From Comamonadaceae bacterium (lineage in GTDB: Bacteria > Pseudomonadota > Gammaproteobacteria > Burkholderiales > Burkholderiaceae_C), in assembly GCA_027488735.1 (NCBI GenBank), contig JAIYBB010000001.1, forward strand, positions 62,001-126,000: a stretch of 64,000 bases of DNA. Direction: 5' to 3'. Below are positions 19,754 through 28,716 of this stretch, in pieces. How positions within the stretch are numbered: position 1 is the first letter of the stretch; every line of letters starts with the position of its first letter. Made by a program: the position numbers and the translations under genes. The notes under the pieces are model-generated. The model saw nothing but the letters and a program-made list of their open reading frames with translations, was not told the origin of the DNA and ran no database searches.

Positions 19754-20530
19754 TCAGGCTTCCAAGGGTTCGCTGATAAAACAGTCGCGAAAACTGTAAT
19801 AGCTGGAAGAAAAGAACATGGCTGCGAGCATCAGCATGGCCGGCAGCATCAGCATCATGGAAAGCTGACCTTCTTCAAACAGCAAACTCACCAAGCTCAG
19901 CAACAAACTGGTGGTCAAGAAAATACTGGCCCAAGTCAAGCCGAAGACGGCAAATGCACGCCAATTGGCCCAGCAAGCCATGAAGCTGAAAAAGATGCTT
20001 TTGACCAGTGGTTGTGCATGCCAATGGATCAATCCTGGGGCATGCCAAAAAAGCGTTGAAAGAGGCAAGTACAAAAACAAGCTGAACAATGCGGCAGATT
20101 GAAAATCTTCGTTGATCACGGTGTCTTCGTTGAGTCCATCGCCACCCATGTACATGCGGGCAAATTCACCGTCGTCAAACATAGATGACAAGACCAATAC
20201 AAAACAAAACAGCAATGCGTAAAGGAATCCCAGCAACACCATTTTTTTGGATTGGGCGGCACCTTGTCTGAAACCGATGATCAACATGGTGGGCATAGGA
20301 AAGCGCGCCAAGTCTGCCTCGCGGGCGGCGGCCATCAAGCCTAATGAAGCCACGGGAATGAACATCAAGCCCAGAAAACTTCCGCCGTAAGACAGCAGCG
20401 ATGTCATAGACGCAATCGCCATGAACAATAGGAATAAACCACTGAGGGCCAGAGGCTGTCGCCAAAAATTGCGAATGCCTTGCCTGACCCACAGTGAACC
20501 GGTACGGGCTTTGACAACATTGAGTTTCAT
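19754..20530 (-). CDS. BPSS1780-like integral membrane protein
   Basis: A 258-residue inner membrane protein of unknown function, similar to the BPSS1780 family common in Burkholderiales. It begins MKLNVVKARTGSLWVRQGIR, a conserved amphipathic lead, followed by about six membrane helices (for example LALSGLFLLFMAIASMTSLL, VLLGFLYALLFCFVLVLSSM and AMLMLAAMFFSSSYYSF). It lies three bases downstream of thrB on the same strand, so it is probably cotranscribed; this pairing is usual in the group, but no functional link is known. Confidence 0.8.
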   Translation of the reverse strand: MKLNVVKARTGSLWVRQGIRNFWRQPLALSGLFLLFMAIASMTSLLSYGGSFLGLMFIPVASLGLMAAAREADLARFPMPTMLIIGFRQGAAQSKKMVLLGFLYALLFCFVLVLSSMFDDGEFARMYMGGDGLNEDTVINEDFQSAALFSLFLYLPLSTLFWHAPGLIHWHAQPLVKSIFFSFMACWANWRAFAVFGLTWASIFLTTSLLLSLVSLLFEEGQLSMMLMLPAMLMLAAMFFSSSYYSFRDCFISEPLEA

Positions 20531-20533
20531 AGG

Positions 20534-21484
20534 TCAGAGTGTGACAGGGTCATGCAATCTTTGTGTAAGAACGCGTTCAAAGTGCGTGGGGTCGTGGGGT
20601 TGCAGCATACTGGCTTGACGTGGCAAATGAAAATCCCACAGGCGTGAAATCCAAAAACGCAACGCCGCAGCGCGCAACATGGAGTTGAACAAAGCTCTTT
20701 CGGCGGCACTCAAGGGACGCACCGATTGGTAAGCCGACAGCATGGCTTGCAGTCGCAAATGGTCCATTTCGCCGGTGTGTAAATCGATACACCAGTCGTT
20801 GATGCACACCCCCAGATCGAACACCCAATGGTCGCAACCGGCGAAATAAAAATCAAACACACCGCTGAGTTGCTCGCCGTCAAACATCACGTTGTTGCGA
20901 AATGCATCTGCATGCACAGGCCCGCTGGGCAAGGCCGCATACGCAGACAAACTGCTGACATGGTTTTGGTAAGACATTTCGTGCGTCAGCAAGCGGTGTT
21001 GCGCTGGCGAGAGAAATGGCAACACCGATGGCACGGTGTTGTTCCACCAAGCCAGTCCACGCAAATTGATTTGAAAACGGTCGAAGTCACTTGCAGCCTG
21101 ATGCATTTGCGCCAAGGTGCGGCCCATGGCAGCACAGTGCGCTGCATCGGGATTCAGTTCAGATTGACCATTTAAGCGGTTGACCACGGCAGCCGGTTTG
21201 TCCAGCAGTGTGAGCAAAATATCGCCTTGCAGGTTGGACTGGGGGTCTGGCACAGGAATACCGCGCGTCGCCAAGTGTTTCATCAGGTACAAATAAAACG
21301 GCAACTGTTCGTGGGTGAGCCGCTCGAACAGTGTCAAGACATAGTCGCCCTGGTCGGTGGTCAGAAAATAGTTGGTGTTTTCTATGCCGCTGCTGATGCC
21401 TTGCAGATGCACCAGTTCGCCAATGGACAACTGGCTCAACAATGCTCGGGCTTGCTGCTCGGAGACTTCGGTGAAAACGGCCAT
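20534..21484 (-). CDS. thrB: Homoserine kinase (aminoglycoside phosphotransferase-like type)
   Basis: Phosphorylates L-homoserine in threonine biosynthesis. This is the choline-kinase-fold enzyme, not the GHMP-type ThrB of enterics. The 316 residues begin MAVFTEVSEQQARALLSQ (ATG 21482-21484), then GIASGIENTNYFL-type sequence (here GISSGIENTNYFLTT) at the ATP loop, LPFYLYLMKHLATRGIPVP, the catalytic-loop VHADAFRNNVMFD, and the metal-binding GVFDFYFAGCDHWVFDLGVC. The frame runs on upstream to 21535, but the chosen start matches the conserved N-terminus. It is divergent from polA, separated by only about 60 bp. Confidence 0.92.
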   Translation of the reverse strand: MAVFTEVSEQQARALLSQLSIGELVHLQGISSGIENTNYFLTTDQGDYVLTLFERLTHEQLPFYLYLMKHLATRGIPVPDPQSNLQGDILLTLLDKPAAVVNRLNGQSELNPDAAHCAAMGRTLAQMHQAASDFDRFQINLRGLAWWNNTVPSVLPFLSPAQHRLLTHEMSYQNHVSSLSAYAALPSGPVHADAFRNNVMFDGEQLSGVFDFYFAGCDHWVFDLGVCINDWCIDLHTGEMDHLRLQAMLSAYQSVRPLSAAERALFNSMLRAAALRFWISRLWDFHLPRQASMLQPHDPTHFERVLTQRLHDPVTL

Positions 21485-21543
21485 GGCAAAGGTGAGAACA
21501 GCTCGGGCAAAAAGAAGGATGGATTGTAGGCACAATCGCAGTC

Positions 21544-24321
21544 ATGCAAGACACACCTACTTTATTGCTGGTCGACGGCTCCAGCTACCTCTACCGCGCC
21601 TTTCACGCCATGCCCGATTTGCGCGCCGATCGCAACGACCCGAGCAGCCAAGCCACCGGCGCGATACGCGGCATGGTCAATATGCTGCAAAGCCTGCGCC
21701 GTGAATGGCCGACCGCGCATGCGGTGTGTGTGTTCGATGCCAAAGGGCCGACGTTTCGCGACGCCATTTACCCCGAATACAAGGCCACGCGTTCGCCCAT
21801 GCCGGACGATTTGCGCAGCCAGATCGAGCCGATACACCGTTTGGTGCGGATGATGGGTTGGCCACTGCTGGACGTGCCTGGTGTGGAAGCCGATGACGTG
21901 ATTGCCACGCTGGCGCATGTGGCGGCCACACAAGGTTTGAATGTCATCGTCTCCAGCGGCGACAAAGACTTGAGCCAGTTGGTCAACGAGCGCATCACCA
22001 TCATCGACACCATGAACGGCAAAAAACGCGATGTGGCCGGTGTCACCGAAGAATTCGGCGTGCCGCCTTCATTGATGATCGATTTCCAAACATTGGTCGG
22101 TGACACGGTGGACAACGTGCCCGGTGTGCCCAAGGTCGGGCCGAAAACCGCGGCCAAATGGCTGGCCGAATATGGCTCGTTAGATGCATTGATGGCGCGT
22201 GCCGATGAGATCAAAGGTGTGGCCGGTGAAAACCTGCGACAAGCGCGCGATTGGTTGGCCACAGGCCGTCAATTGGTCACCATGAAAACCGATTGCGACC
22301 TCAGCGCGTATGTCAACGGCTGGCCGGCGCTGGACGGCATTTTGGTTCAAGCCGCCGACGAAGCAGGCTTGCTGGACTTTTACAAGCAATACGGTTTCAA
22401 GGGCTTGGTCGGTGCGATGTCGTCTGACGCGCCTGCAAGCAAAAACAGCGCGCACCAAGGCGGCGGTGTCGGCGAAGTCGGCGTGTTGTTTGATACACCC
22501 GCGCCCGAGGTATCAACAGAGGTGACATACGACACCGTGTTGGACTGGGACAGCTTTGACAAATGGTTGACCAAAATAACGCATGCCGATTTGGTGGCGC
22601 TGGACACCGAGACCACATCGCTGGTGGAAATGCAAGCGCAAATTGTTGGCATCAGTGTGTGCGTGAACCCGGGCGAGGCCGCCTATATACCGCTGGCGCA
22701 CAACGCCGCCGATGCGCCTGCGCAATTGCCGCTGCAAGACGTGTTGCAAAAACTCAAGCCTTGGTTGGAAGATGGCAGCAAACACAAACTGGGCCAGCAT
22801 GTGAAATACGACCGTCATGTGTTTGCCAACCACGGCATTGAAGTGCAAGGCTATGTGCACGACACCATGTTGCAAAGCTATGTGTTGGAAGTGCACAAGC
22901 CGCATGGATTGGAAAGTCTGGCGGACAGGCACTTAGGGCGCAAAGGTTTGTCTTATGAAGATTTGTGCGGCAAGGGCGCGCACCAAATTTCATTCGCGCA
23001 AGTCGATGTAGCGCGTGCCGCGCATTACGCTTGTGAGGATGCAGATTTCACGCTGGCAGTGCATCAAAGGCTGTGGCCCTTGCTGCAAGCCGATGAGAAA
23101 TTGAATTTTGTTTACCAGTTGGAAATGCAAAGCAGCGAAGCGCTTTACCGCATCGAGCGCAACGGCGTGTTGATTGATGCGCCGACACTGGCCGCGCAAA
23201 GCCATGCATTGGGCATGCGCATCATGCAGTTGGAGCAAGACGCTTATGCGATTGCCGGGCAGCCGTTCAACCTCGCCAGCCCCAAACAACTCGGCGAAAT
23301 ATTTTTTGACAAACTCGGTTTGCCGGTGGTGAAAAAAACGGCCACTGGTGCGCGCAGTACTGACGAAGAAGTGTTGGAGAAATTGGCCGAAGACTTTCCG
23401 TTGCCAAAGAAAATTTTGGAACACCGGTCGCTGGCCAAACTCAAGGGCACCTACACCGACAAGCTGGCGCAACTCGCGCAGCCGCTGACCGGCAGAGTGC
23501 ACACGCATTACGCGCAAGCCGTGGCGGTGACCGGCAGGCTGTCCAGCAACGACCCGAATTTGCAAAACATTCCTATCCGCACACCCGAGGGACGTAAAGT
23601 GCGCGAGGCTTTTGTCGCACCGCACGGTTTCGTGATCGCCAGCGCCGATTACAGCCAAATTGAATTGCGCATCATGGCGCACTTGAGTGATGACCCGGCT
23701 TTGTTGAAGGCGTTTCACGACGGTTTGGATGTGCACAAAGCCACCGCAGCCGAGGTGTTTGGCTTGACGCCCGACACGGTCAACAGCGAACAGCGCCGCT
23801 ATGCCAAGGTGATCAACTTCGGTTTGATTTACGGCATGAGTGCATTTGGTTTGGCCAAAGCATTGGGCATAGACAACACAGCGGCGAAAAATTACATAGA
23901 GCGTTATTTCCAACGCTTTGCCGGCGTGAAACGCTACATGGACGACACGCGCGCGCAAGCCAAGGCGCAAGCCTATGTGGAGACGGTGTTCGGCAGACGT
24001 TTGTATTTGCCCGAGATCAATTCACCGAACGGTCCCAGACGCGCCGGTGCCGAGCGAGCCGCCATCAACGCGCCCATGCAAGGCACGGCGGCAGACCTGA
24101 TCAAACTCAGCATGGTCAAGGTGCAACAGGTATTGGACAGCGAGCACAAAGGCACGCGCATGATCATGCAAGTGCATGATGAACTGGTGTTTGAAGTGCC
24201 GGATGCAGAAGTCGATTGGGTGAAAACAGAAATTCCCAGACTGATGGCCGGTGTAGCGCAACTCAAAGTGCCTTTGCTGGCCGAAGTGGGTGTCGGCAGC
24301 AACTGGGACCAAGCGCATTGA
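21544..24321 (+). CDS. polA: DNA polymerase I
   Basis: Repair and Okazaki-fragment-processing polymerase, 925 residues with all three domains. The 5'-3' exonuclease domain (1-290) has LLLVDGSSYLYRAFHAM, GVEADDVIATLA and VSSGDKDLSQLV. The 3'-5' proofreading domain (about 320-510) keeps its acidic residues: LVALDTETTSLVE, HVKYDRHVF and YACEDADFTLA, so it should be active. The polymerase domain shows motif A (ASADYSQIELRIMAHLS), motif B (RRYAKVINFGLIYGMSAFG) and motif C (MIMQVHDELVFEV). Full length, no anomalies. Confidence 0.98.
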   Translation: MQDTPTLLLVDGSSYLYRAFHAMPDLRADRNDPSSQATGAIRGMVNMLQSLRREWPTAHAVCVFDAKGPTFRDAIYPEYKATRSPMPDDLRSQIEPIHRLVRMMGWPLLDVPGVEADDVIATLAHVAATQGLNVIVSSGDKDLSQLVNERITIIDTMNGKKRDVAGVTEEFGVPPSLMIDFQTLVGDTVDNVPGVPKVGPKTAAKWLAEYGSLDALMARADEIKGVAGENLRQARDWLATGRQLVTMKTDCDLSAYVNGWPALDGILVQAADEAGLLDFYKQYGFKGLVGAMSSDAPASKNSAHQGGGVGEVGVLFDTPAPEVSTEVTYDTVLDWDSFDKWLTKITHADLVALDTETTSLVEMQAQIVGISVCVNPGEAAYIPLAHNAADAPAQLPLQDVLQKLKPWLEDGSKHKLGQHVKYDRHVFANHGIEVQGYVHDTMLQSYVLEVHKPHGLESLADRHLGRKGLSYEDLCGKGAHQISFAQVDVARAAHYACEDADFTLAVHQRLWPLLQADEKLNFVYQLEMQSSEALYRIERNGVLIDAPTLAAQSHALGMRIMQLEQDAYAIAGQPFNLASPKQLGEIFFDKLGLPVVKKTATGARSTDEEVLEKLAEDFPLPKKILEHRSLAKLKGTYTDKLAQLAQPLTGRVHTHYAQAVAVTGRLSSNDPNLQNIPIRTPEGRKVREAFVAPHGFVIASADYSQIELRIMAHLSDDPALLKAFHDGLDVHKATAAEVFGLTPDTVNSEQRRYAKVINFGLIYGMSAFGLAKALGIDNTAAKNYIERYFQRFAGVKRYMDDTRAQAKAQAYVETVFGRRLYLPEINSPNGPRRAGAERAAINAPMQGTAADLIKLSMVKVQQVLDSEHKGTRMIMQVHDELVFEVPDAEVDWVKTEIPRLMAGVAQLKVPLLAEVGVGSNWDQAH

Positions 24322-24391
24322 TTTCATCGCGCCATCACGGCGCATAATCGACTTTCAGCTTAAGTGGTTGTTTTTTTAAAGCATCAGACCT

Positions 24392-25282
24392 ATGAACCAT
24401 TCACACATCCGTGATGCGGTTGCCTTGTTGGCACCTGCCCAAACCTTTGAACATCATGATCGCCGGACATGGTTGAAGACCGCACTCGGTGTGGGCTATG
24501 CCGCCGCTTGTTTGCCGTTGTCGGCTCAAACCGCTGTTCGCACCAGCAGTGAAGGATTGTTGTGCGGTGAGGCGATGGTCAATGTCAATGGTTTTCAGAT
24601 GCCGGTGTACCGCAGCATGCCGATTGGCAAGACCCATTGCCCGGTGGTGTTGGTGGTCTCAGAAATTTTTGGTGTGCATGAATACATTGCAGACGTCACT
24701 AGGCGCTTGGCGCACCAAGGCTATATGGCCATTGCGCCTGAATTGATGTTGCGACAAGGTGATCCTGGCAGCTATGCGGAGATGGGCAAGTTGATCGCTG
24801 AGGTGGTGTCGAAAGTACCCGATGAACAAGTCATGGGCGACTTAGACGCATGCGTGGCGTGGGCCGCTACCCAAGGGGGTGATGTGTCTAGACTGGGTAT
24901 CACAGGTTTTTGTTGGGGAGGGCGCATCACTTGGTTGTACGCGGCCCACAACCCAAGCGTGAAAGCAGGCGTGGCTTGGTATGGCAGATTGACTGGACCC
25001 GTGTCTGCAATCAATCCCCGTCACGCGGTCGATCTGGCGGGGCAATTCAAGGCACCCGTGCTGGGTTTGTATGGCGGCGCAGATACCGGTATCTCTATGG
25101 AGTCCGTAGAAAAAATGCGAGCTGCTTTGGCCGCTGGCAGTGAAGCGGCACGACGCAGTTTGATTCATGTGTATGCCAATGCACCGCATGCGTTTCATGC
25201 AGATTACCGACCAAGTTATCGCGAAGCAGAAGCCAAAGATGGCTGGCAAAGAATGTTGCAATGGTTCGACACAATGAAATGA
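24392..25282 (+). CDS. Dienelactone hydrolase-family protein with Tat-like signal
   Basis: A 296-residue alpha/beta hydrolase of the DLH family. The catalytic triad can be placed: nucleophile Cys in GFCWGG (about residue 173), Asp in GLYGGADTGI (about 231), and His in APHAFHADYR (about 269). The N-terminus contains DRRTWLKTALGVGYAAACLP followed by LSAQ, which resembles a twin-arginine signal, so the enzyme may act in the periplasm. Cys instead of Ser is typical for dienelactone hydrolases, but the true substrate is not evident. It precedes a ZIP transporter by seven bases and is probably cotranscribed with it. Confidence 0.86.
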   Translation: MNHSHIRDAVALLAPAQTFEHHDRRTWLKTALGVGYAAACLPLSAQTAVRTSSEGLLCGEAMVNVNGFQMPVYRSMPIGKTHCPVVLVVSEIFGVHEYIADVTRRLAHQGYMAIAPELMLRQGDPGSYAEMGKLIAEVVSKVPDEQVMGDLDACVAWAATQGGDVSRLGITGFCWGGRITWLYAAHNPSVKAGVAWYGRLTGPVSAINPRHAVDLAGQFKAPVLGLYGGADTGISMESVEKMRAALAAGSEAARRSLIHVYANAPHAFHADYRPSYREAEAKDGWQRMLQWFDTMK

Positions 25283-25289
25283 GTGATTT

Positions 25290-26117
25290 ATGAGTTTGGT
25301 TTTGCTGGCGATTGTGGCGGGTACCTTGAGTGCCGGGGTTGGAAGTGTGTTGTTGGCAGCGCTGTTGGCTCGCGCTTTGATGACGCGATTCACGCAGCAT
25401 TTGCTCAGCTTGGCAGCGGGTGCATTGTTGGCCACCGCATTCATGCATTTGTTACCTGAGGCCTTCGAATCCGACATCACGCCACAGTTGTTGTTCATGA
25501 CCTTGTTGGGCGGGTTGGTGTTTTTCTTTTTGCTGGACAAGGCCGAGTTGTGGCACCACGGGCACGAACATGGTGAAGGCCATCAGCATGCAATACATGG
25601 CGATACACACGACCATGCGCACCACCACCACGCAGACGATTCAAACAGCCAAAGCCCGCAAGGGTTTGCGGGCAGCTGGGCGGTTTTGGCGGGCGACAGT
25701 GTTCACGCATTTGGCGACGGCATATTGGTGGCGGCTGCGTTCATGACCAATTTCAGTTTGGGAGTGGCCGCGTCATTGGCTGTGCTGGCCCATGAGACGC
25801 CCCACCACATGGGCGATTTGGCGGTGCTGCAACGCGGTTTTGGGCAAGGCCGCGCCGCATTGTTGAAATTGTGTTTGGCCGGTGGCGTCACCGTGGTGGG
25901 TGGCTTGTTGGGCTTTTTCCTGATTGAAGGCCATGAGGATTGGCTGCCGTACATGTTGGTGGTCGCCAGCAGCAGCTATGTGTATGTGGCCTTGGCCGAT
26001 TTGATTCCACAGTTGCAAAAACGCTTGTCGGCCTCAGCCACGACCATGCAAGTGATTTGGTTGTTGGCGGGTATCGGTTTGGTGACCTTGGCCACGACAT
26101 TGATGCACATGCATTGA
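25290..26117 (+). CDS. ZIP-family metal transporter
   Basis: A 275-residue divalent metal permease (zinc or iron uptake, possibly efflux). It has about eight membrane segments. A His-rich cytoplasmic loop (HHGHEHGEGHQHAIHGDTHD, then HAHHHHADD) at residues 89-117 sits between helices 3 and 4. The metal-binding helices read HAFGDGILVAAAF (helix 4) and LAHETPHHMGDLAV (helix 5). The latter differs from the common HEIPHELGD by His in place of the second Glu, a possible change in metal preference. Followed by the convergent HupE-like gene. Confidence 0.9.
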   Translation: MSLVLLAIVAGTLSAGVGSVLLAALLARALMTRFTQHLLSLAAGALLATAFMHLLPEAFESDITPQLLFMTLLGGLVFFFLLDKAELWHHGHEHGEGHQHAIHGDTHDHAHHHHADDSNSQSPQGFAGSWAVLAGDSVHAFGDGILVAAAFMTNFSLGVAASLAVLAHETPHHMGDLAVLQRGFGQGRAALLKLCLAGGVTVVGGLLGFFLIEGHEDWLPYMLVVASSSYVYVALADLIPQLQKRLSASATTMQVIWLLAGIGLVTLATTLMHMH

Positions 26118-26162
26118 TTGGGTTTGCTGGCGCAGACCCCAAGCATTTCACATCGCCATGAA

Positions 26163-27335
26163 TTAATCCATCAATCTTTGTACCAGCCAGAGACTTGAAA
26201 CCAGCAATACACCCCATGAACCATAGGTCATGACGAGCTGTTTGGTCCTGGCTTTTTTTGCCAGCAGGATAACTGGAATACCCACCGCCGCCACCGCTGC
26301 AATCTGGCCCAATTCAACGCCGACATTAAATGCCAGCAGGGTTTCGATGAAGTATGTTCGGGACAAACCCAAATCGCGCAAGCCATTGGCAAACCCCATG
26401 CCGTGGATCAGACCAAAAATGAACGCTAACTTCCATTGGCTCCATTGAATCCGTGTTTGCAGATTCAAAGCGGCTGAAAGCATGATGGACAAAGCAATGG
26501 CCGATTCGATCCAGCGTGATGGCAAGGTGATCACATCAAGGACCGACGCAAGCAACGTGATGGAATGGGCCAAGGTGAATGCGGTAATGACTTTGAGTGC
26601 AAACAAAGCGGCAGTCTTGGCACCGTTGCTGTCAGTGCCTGTATCAGTGCTGGTGGCGCGGTGCAGCAGCATCAGTCCAGGCAGCAAAAGGGTCAAAAGA
26701 AACAGCAAATGGTCTGGTCCGCCCCAAATATGCCAAGCACCTTCCTGGGTAAACAACCCGATGGTGGACCAGCGCTTTGACTCGCCCAAGACAAAGCGTT
26801 GTATTTGCGTGCTTGAATCAAATACCGATGAGAGTTCGTCATTGCCCAGTTGCAGCTTGAAAAAAGCACGCCCTAGCTTGTCGTTTTGGTTGAAAAAGCC
26901 ATAGCGCACCACCACAAATTTGAGGGGTGACGCCACGCCTGGACCGGTAAAACGCTGGCGCACATACAGACCATCGTTATGTAACACCACTGACTGAGAC
27001 ACAAATTCCAGGGGCTGCGTTTGTTCATTCAGTTGCACTTCAAGCGATGCTTGAATGACTTGGGCAATGGCCGGTTGCATGGCTTGCAACTGCTCAGGGG
27101 TGGGTGTAGGCGCAGAGACAGGTGTGGGTGCAGGCGGGGGCGCTGGTGCATCAGAGAGCGTGGGAGCTTGTAAAAGATTGCCCAAGTCGCGCACAATGAA
27201 ATCAATCTCAACTTGTAGGCGTCCATTGCTCTCGGTGATCACAAGGTAACTGTTACCTGTTTGGTGTGCCAGCGCAGGCACTGACAAGAACAAACTTGCC
27301 AAGAAAATCTGCAGTATGTGGGTGAAAGCCTTCAT
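26163..27335 (-). CDS. HupE/UreJ-family membrane protein
   Basis: A 390-residue protein with a signal peptide (MKAFTHILQIFLASLFLSV, then PALA), an extracytoplasmic domain of about 190 residues containing a Pro/Ala-rich linker (APAPPPAPTPVSAPTPTPEQ), and a C-terminal HupE/UreJ_2 membrane domain. That domain shows the family motifs WHIWGGPDHLLFLLTLLLPG, FTLAHSITLLAS, FGLIHGMGFANGL and FNVGVELGQIA. HupE/UreJ proteins are linked to nickel or other metal movement; whether this larger version carries metal is unknown. It ends a three-gene unit with two unknown exported proteins, without hydrogenase or urease genes nearby. Confidence 0.83.
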   Translation of the reverse strand: MKAFTHILQIFLASLFLSVPALAHQTGNSYLVITESNGRLQVEIDFIVRDLGNLLQAPTLSDAPAPPPAPTPVSAPTPTPEQLQAMQPAIAQVIQASLEVQLNEQTQPLEFVSQSVVLHNDGLYVRQRFTGPGVASPLKFVVVRYGFFNQNDKLGRAFFKLQLGNDELSSVFDSSTQIQRFVLGESKRWSTIGLFTQEGAWHIWGGPDHLLFLLTLLLPGLMLLHRATSTDTGTDSNGAKTAALFALKVITAFTLAHSITLLASVLDVITLPSRWIESAIALSIMLSAALNLQTRIQWSQWKLAFIFGLIHGMGFANGLRDLGLSRTYFIETLLAFNVGVELGQIAAVAAVGIPVILLAKKARTKQLVMTYGSWGVLLVSSLWLVQRLMD

Positions 27336-27345
27336 GTTTTATATC

Positions 27346-28074
27346 TCAATATGAAGCACCCAAGGCCTCTAGAGTCAAGGGCTTGAGACTTTGTGGATAG
27401 GCATTGCGCAAGTCGGTCATCAGTTGCTTGAATTTTTTTCGCCCGTCAGTCGCTGGCACCAATTGCTGATCGATGGCTTGCAGGATGTGGATGGCTTGTA
27501 TGAACTTGACTTCTTCTTGGTTGACGATGGGTGCTTTGGACTTGAGCAAAGTCTCGCCAATCTGTAGCAATGTGGCCAGTTCATCACGGGTTTGTGACAG
27601 TGGCTTGAGTGGGTTGTCGGTAAAGCTGTCGTAAAACTGGTTTTTGAATAAACGGTATTTGGCCTCGGTGGCATATGCGGACTTGGGATCCAATTCGAGC
27701 GCAAGGCGGTAATGTTGCAGGGGCGAAAAGTAAACGCCTATCTTGTCAGATTTGATCAGGGCAAAGCCGGCGCGGGTCAGTTCACCCAGCAAAGCGGTTG
27801 ACTCCAGTCCATTGACCGCACCATGGCTTTGAACATCTTCATTGAACAAATCGCGGATGCTGTCCAAGGTGGTGGCGAGTTGGAAGTGGGCTTTGGCTTT
27901 TTCAACCGAAGAGGTGGAAGAAGTCACCACGCTTTGTGTTTGCAGCAAAGTCTGCATGAAGCGTTGGCGTGCTTCTGTGGTGATCGAGTCATGTGCCCAT
28001 GCACTGGCAAAGCACCACACGGCCATAAACCAGCCCACGATACCCATGCGCCAAAAAGAAGCGCTTGATTTCAT
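27346..28074 (-). CDS. Exported hypothetical protein
   Basis: A 242-residue protein I do not recognise. A signal peptide is evident (RMGIVGWFMAVWCFASAWA, cut before HDSITTEA). The mature part is largely helical and mildly TPR-like: HFQLATTLDSIRDLFNEDV, LQHYRLALELDPKSAYATEA, then FYDSFTDNPLKPLSQTRDE. The C-terminus ends in a conserved-looking LKPLTLEALGASY. Its ATG overlaps the stop of the upstream gene (ATGA), and the HupE-like gene follows after 10 bp, so the three are one operon. A periplasmic partner of the HupE-like transporter is a reasonable guess. Confidence 0.65.
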   Translation of the reverse strand: MKSSASFWRMGIVGWFMAVWCFASAWAHDSITTEARQRFMQTLLQTQSVVTSSTSSVEKAKAHFQLATTLDSIRDLFNEDVQSHGAVNGLESTALLGELTRAGFALIKSDKIGVYFSPLQHYRLALELDPKSAYATEAKYRLFKNQFYDSFTDNPLKPLSQTRDELATLLQIGETLLKSKAPIVNQEEVKFIQAIHILQAIDQQLVPATDGRKKFKQLMTDLRNAYPQSLKPLTLEALGASY

Positions 28075-28649
28075 GGCTCAACAGGGGCAGGCGGTGGTTC
28101 TAACTTCTCGCCGGAAAAGTAGGCACGAGCCCCCGCGTGCAATGCCATGCCGAATCTTGTAGGAGTGGGTTTGAGCAGCTTTAAGGCATCTGCAGACTCC
28201 ATCAGCGCCATGGTCACCAAATAACCGTGGTAGAGCGGTAAATCGTTGCGTGTCACCAGCAGGTGCTTGCCGTTATCGACCAGGATTTCCAGTTCCATTG
28301 GTGCAAATTCGGCAAATGGCTCGACGCCAGATACCATTTGCTCTGCATGCGCATATGACAGCACGGCCAATTTGACTTGGTTGGTTTTGAGCAAACTGGC
28401 GGTTCGCGTCATTTTGTGCGCTCTGCTCACCATGGCTCGGCTCAATGGCAGGTTCTCGCGCAGCACGGCAACCCACGCCTCGCCGGTATCGTCACCCGGC
28501 ATGTCTTCAAGCGAGGTCATGATTTGCATATTGCGTTTGCGAAAAACATTCCAGAACCGGTAGGGCGTGTGCGCCCACACGTTGGAAGTTGCAGTCGCCA
28601 CCAGTGAACCCAAGAGGCTGAGTCGCGTCAAGAAAAATCGTCTGTGCAT
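28071..28649 (-). CDS. Exported hypothetical protein, possibly solute-binding-like
   Basis: A 192-residue protein with a signal that resembles Tat export (MHRRFFLTRLSLLGSLVATA, cleavage likely after NVWA). The mature part contains KTNQVKLAVLSYAHAEQMV, ILVDNGKHLLVTRNDLPLYH and VTMALMESADALKLL. These vaguely recall TAXI-type or phosphonate-type solute-binding proteins, but the match is too weak for a call. First gene of the three-gene unit ending in the HupE-like protein; overlaps the next gene by four bases. Confidence 0.6.
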   Translation of the reverse strand: MHRRFFLTRLSLLGSLVATATSNVWAHTPYRFWNVFRKRNMQIMTSLEDMPGDDTGEAWVAVLRENLPLSRAMVSRAHKMTRTASLLKTNQVKLAVLSYAHAEQMVSGVEPFAEFAPMELEILVDNGKHLLVTRNDLPLYHGYLVTMALMESADALKLLKPTPTRFGMALHAGARAYFSGEKLEPPPAPVEP

Positions 28650-28666
28650 AGGAGAATTGAATTGCC

Positions 28667-28698
28667 AAAAAAAAGAGCGAGGTTAACTCGCTCTTTTG
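28667..28698 (-). terminator. Rho-independent terminator of the acetamidase-like gene
   Basis: GAGCGAG (28675-28681) and CTCGCTC (28687-28693) form a stem around GTTAA. Read on the minus strand the hairpin is followed by a run of eight T residues. It lies 18 bp past the stop at 28717 and separates this gene from the HupE-like operon. Confidence 0.9.
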
Positions 28699-28716
28699 AA
28701 CATGCGGGGAAGTGGG

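Noticed and set aside
22990..23970. Minus-strand frame of 326 codons inside polA
   Set aside because: It is antisense to the polymerase domain with its conserved motifs A and B, and has no recognisable product.
25573..25640. Repeat-like CAT/CAC-rich tract
   Set aside because: It is the His-rich loop of the ZIP transporter coding sequence, not a separate repeat element.
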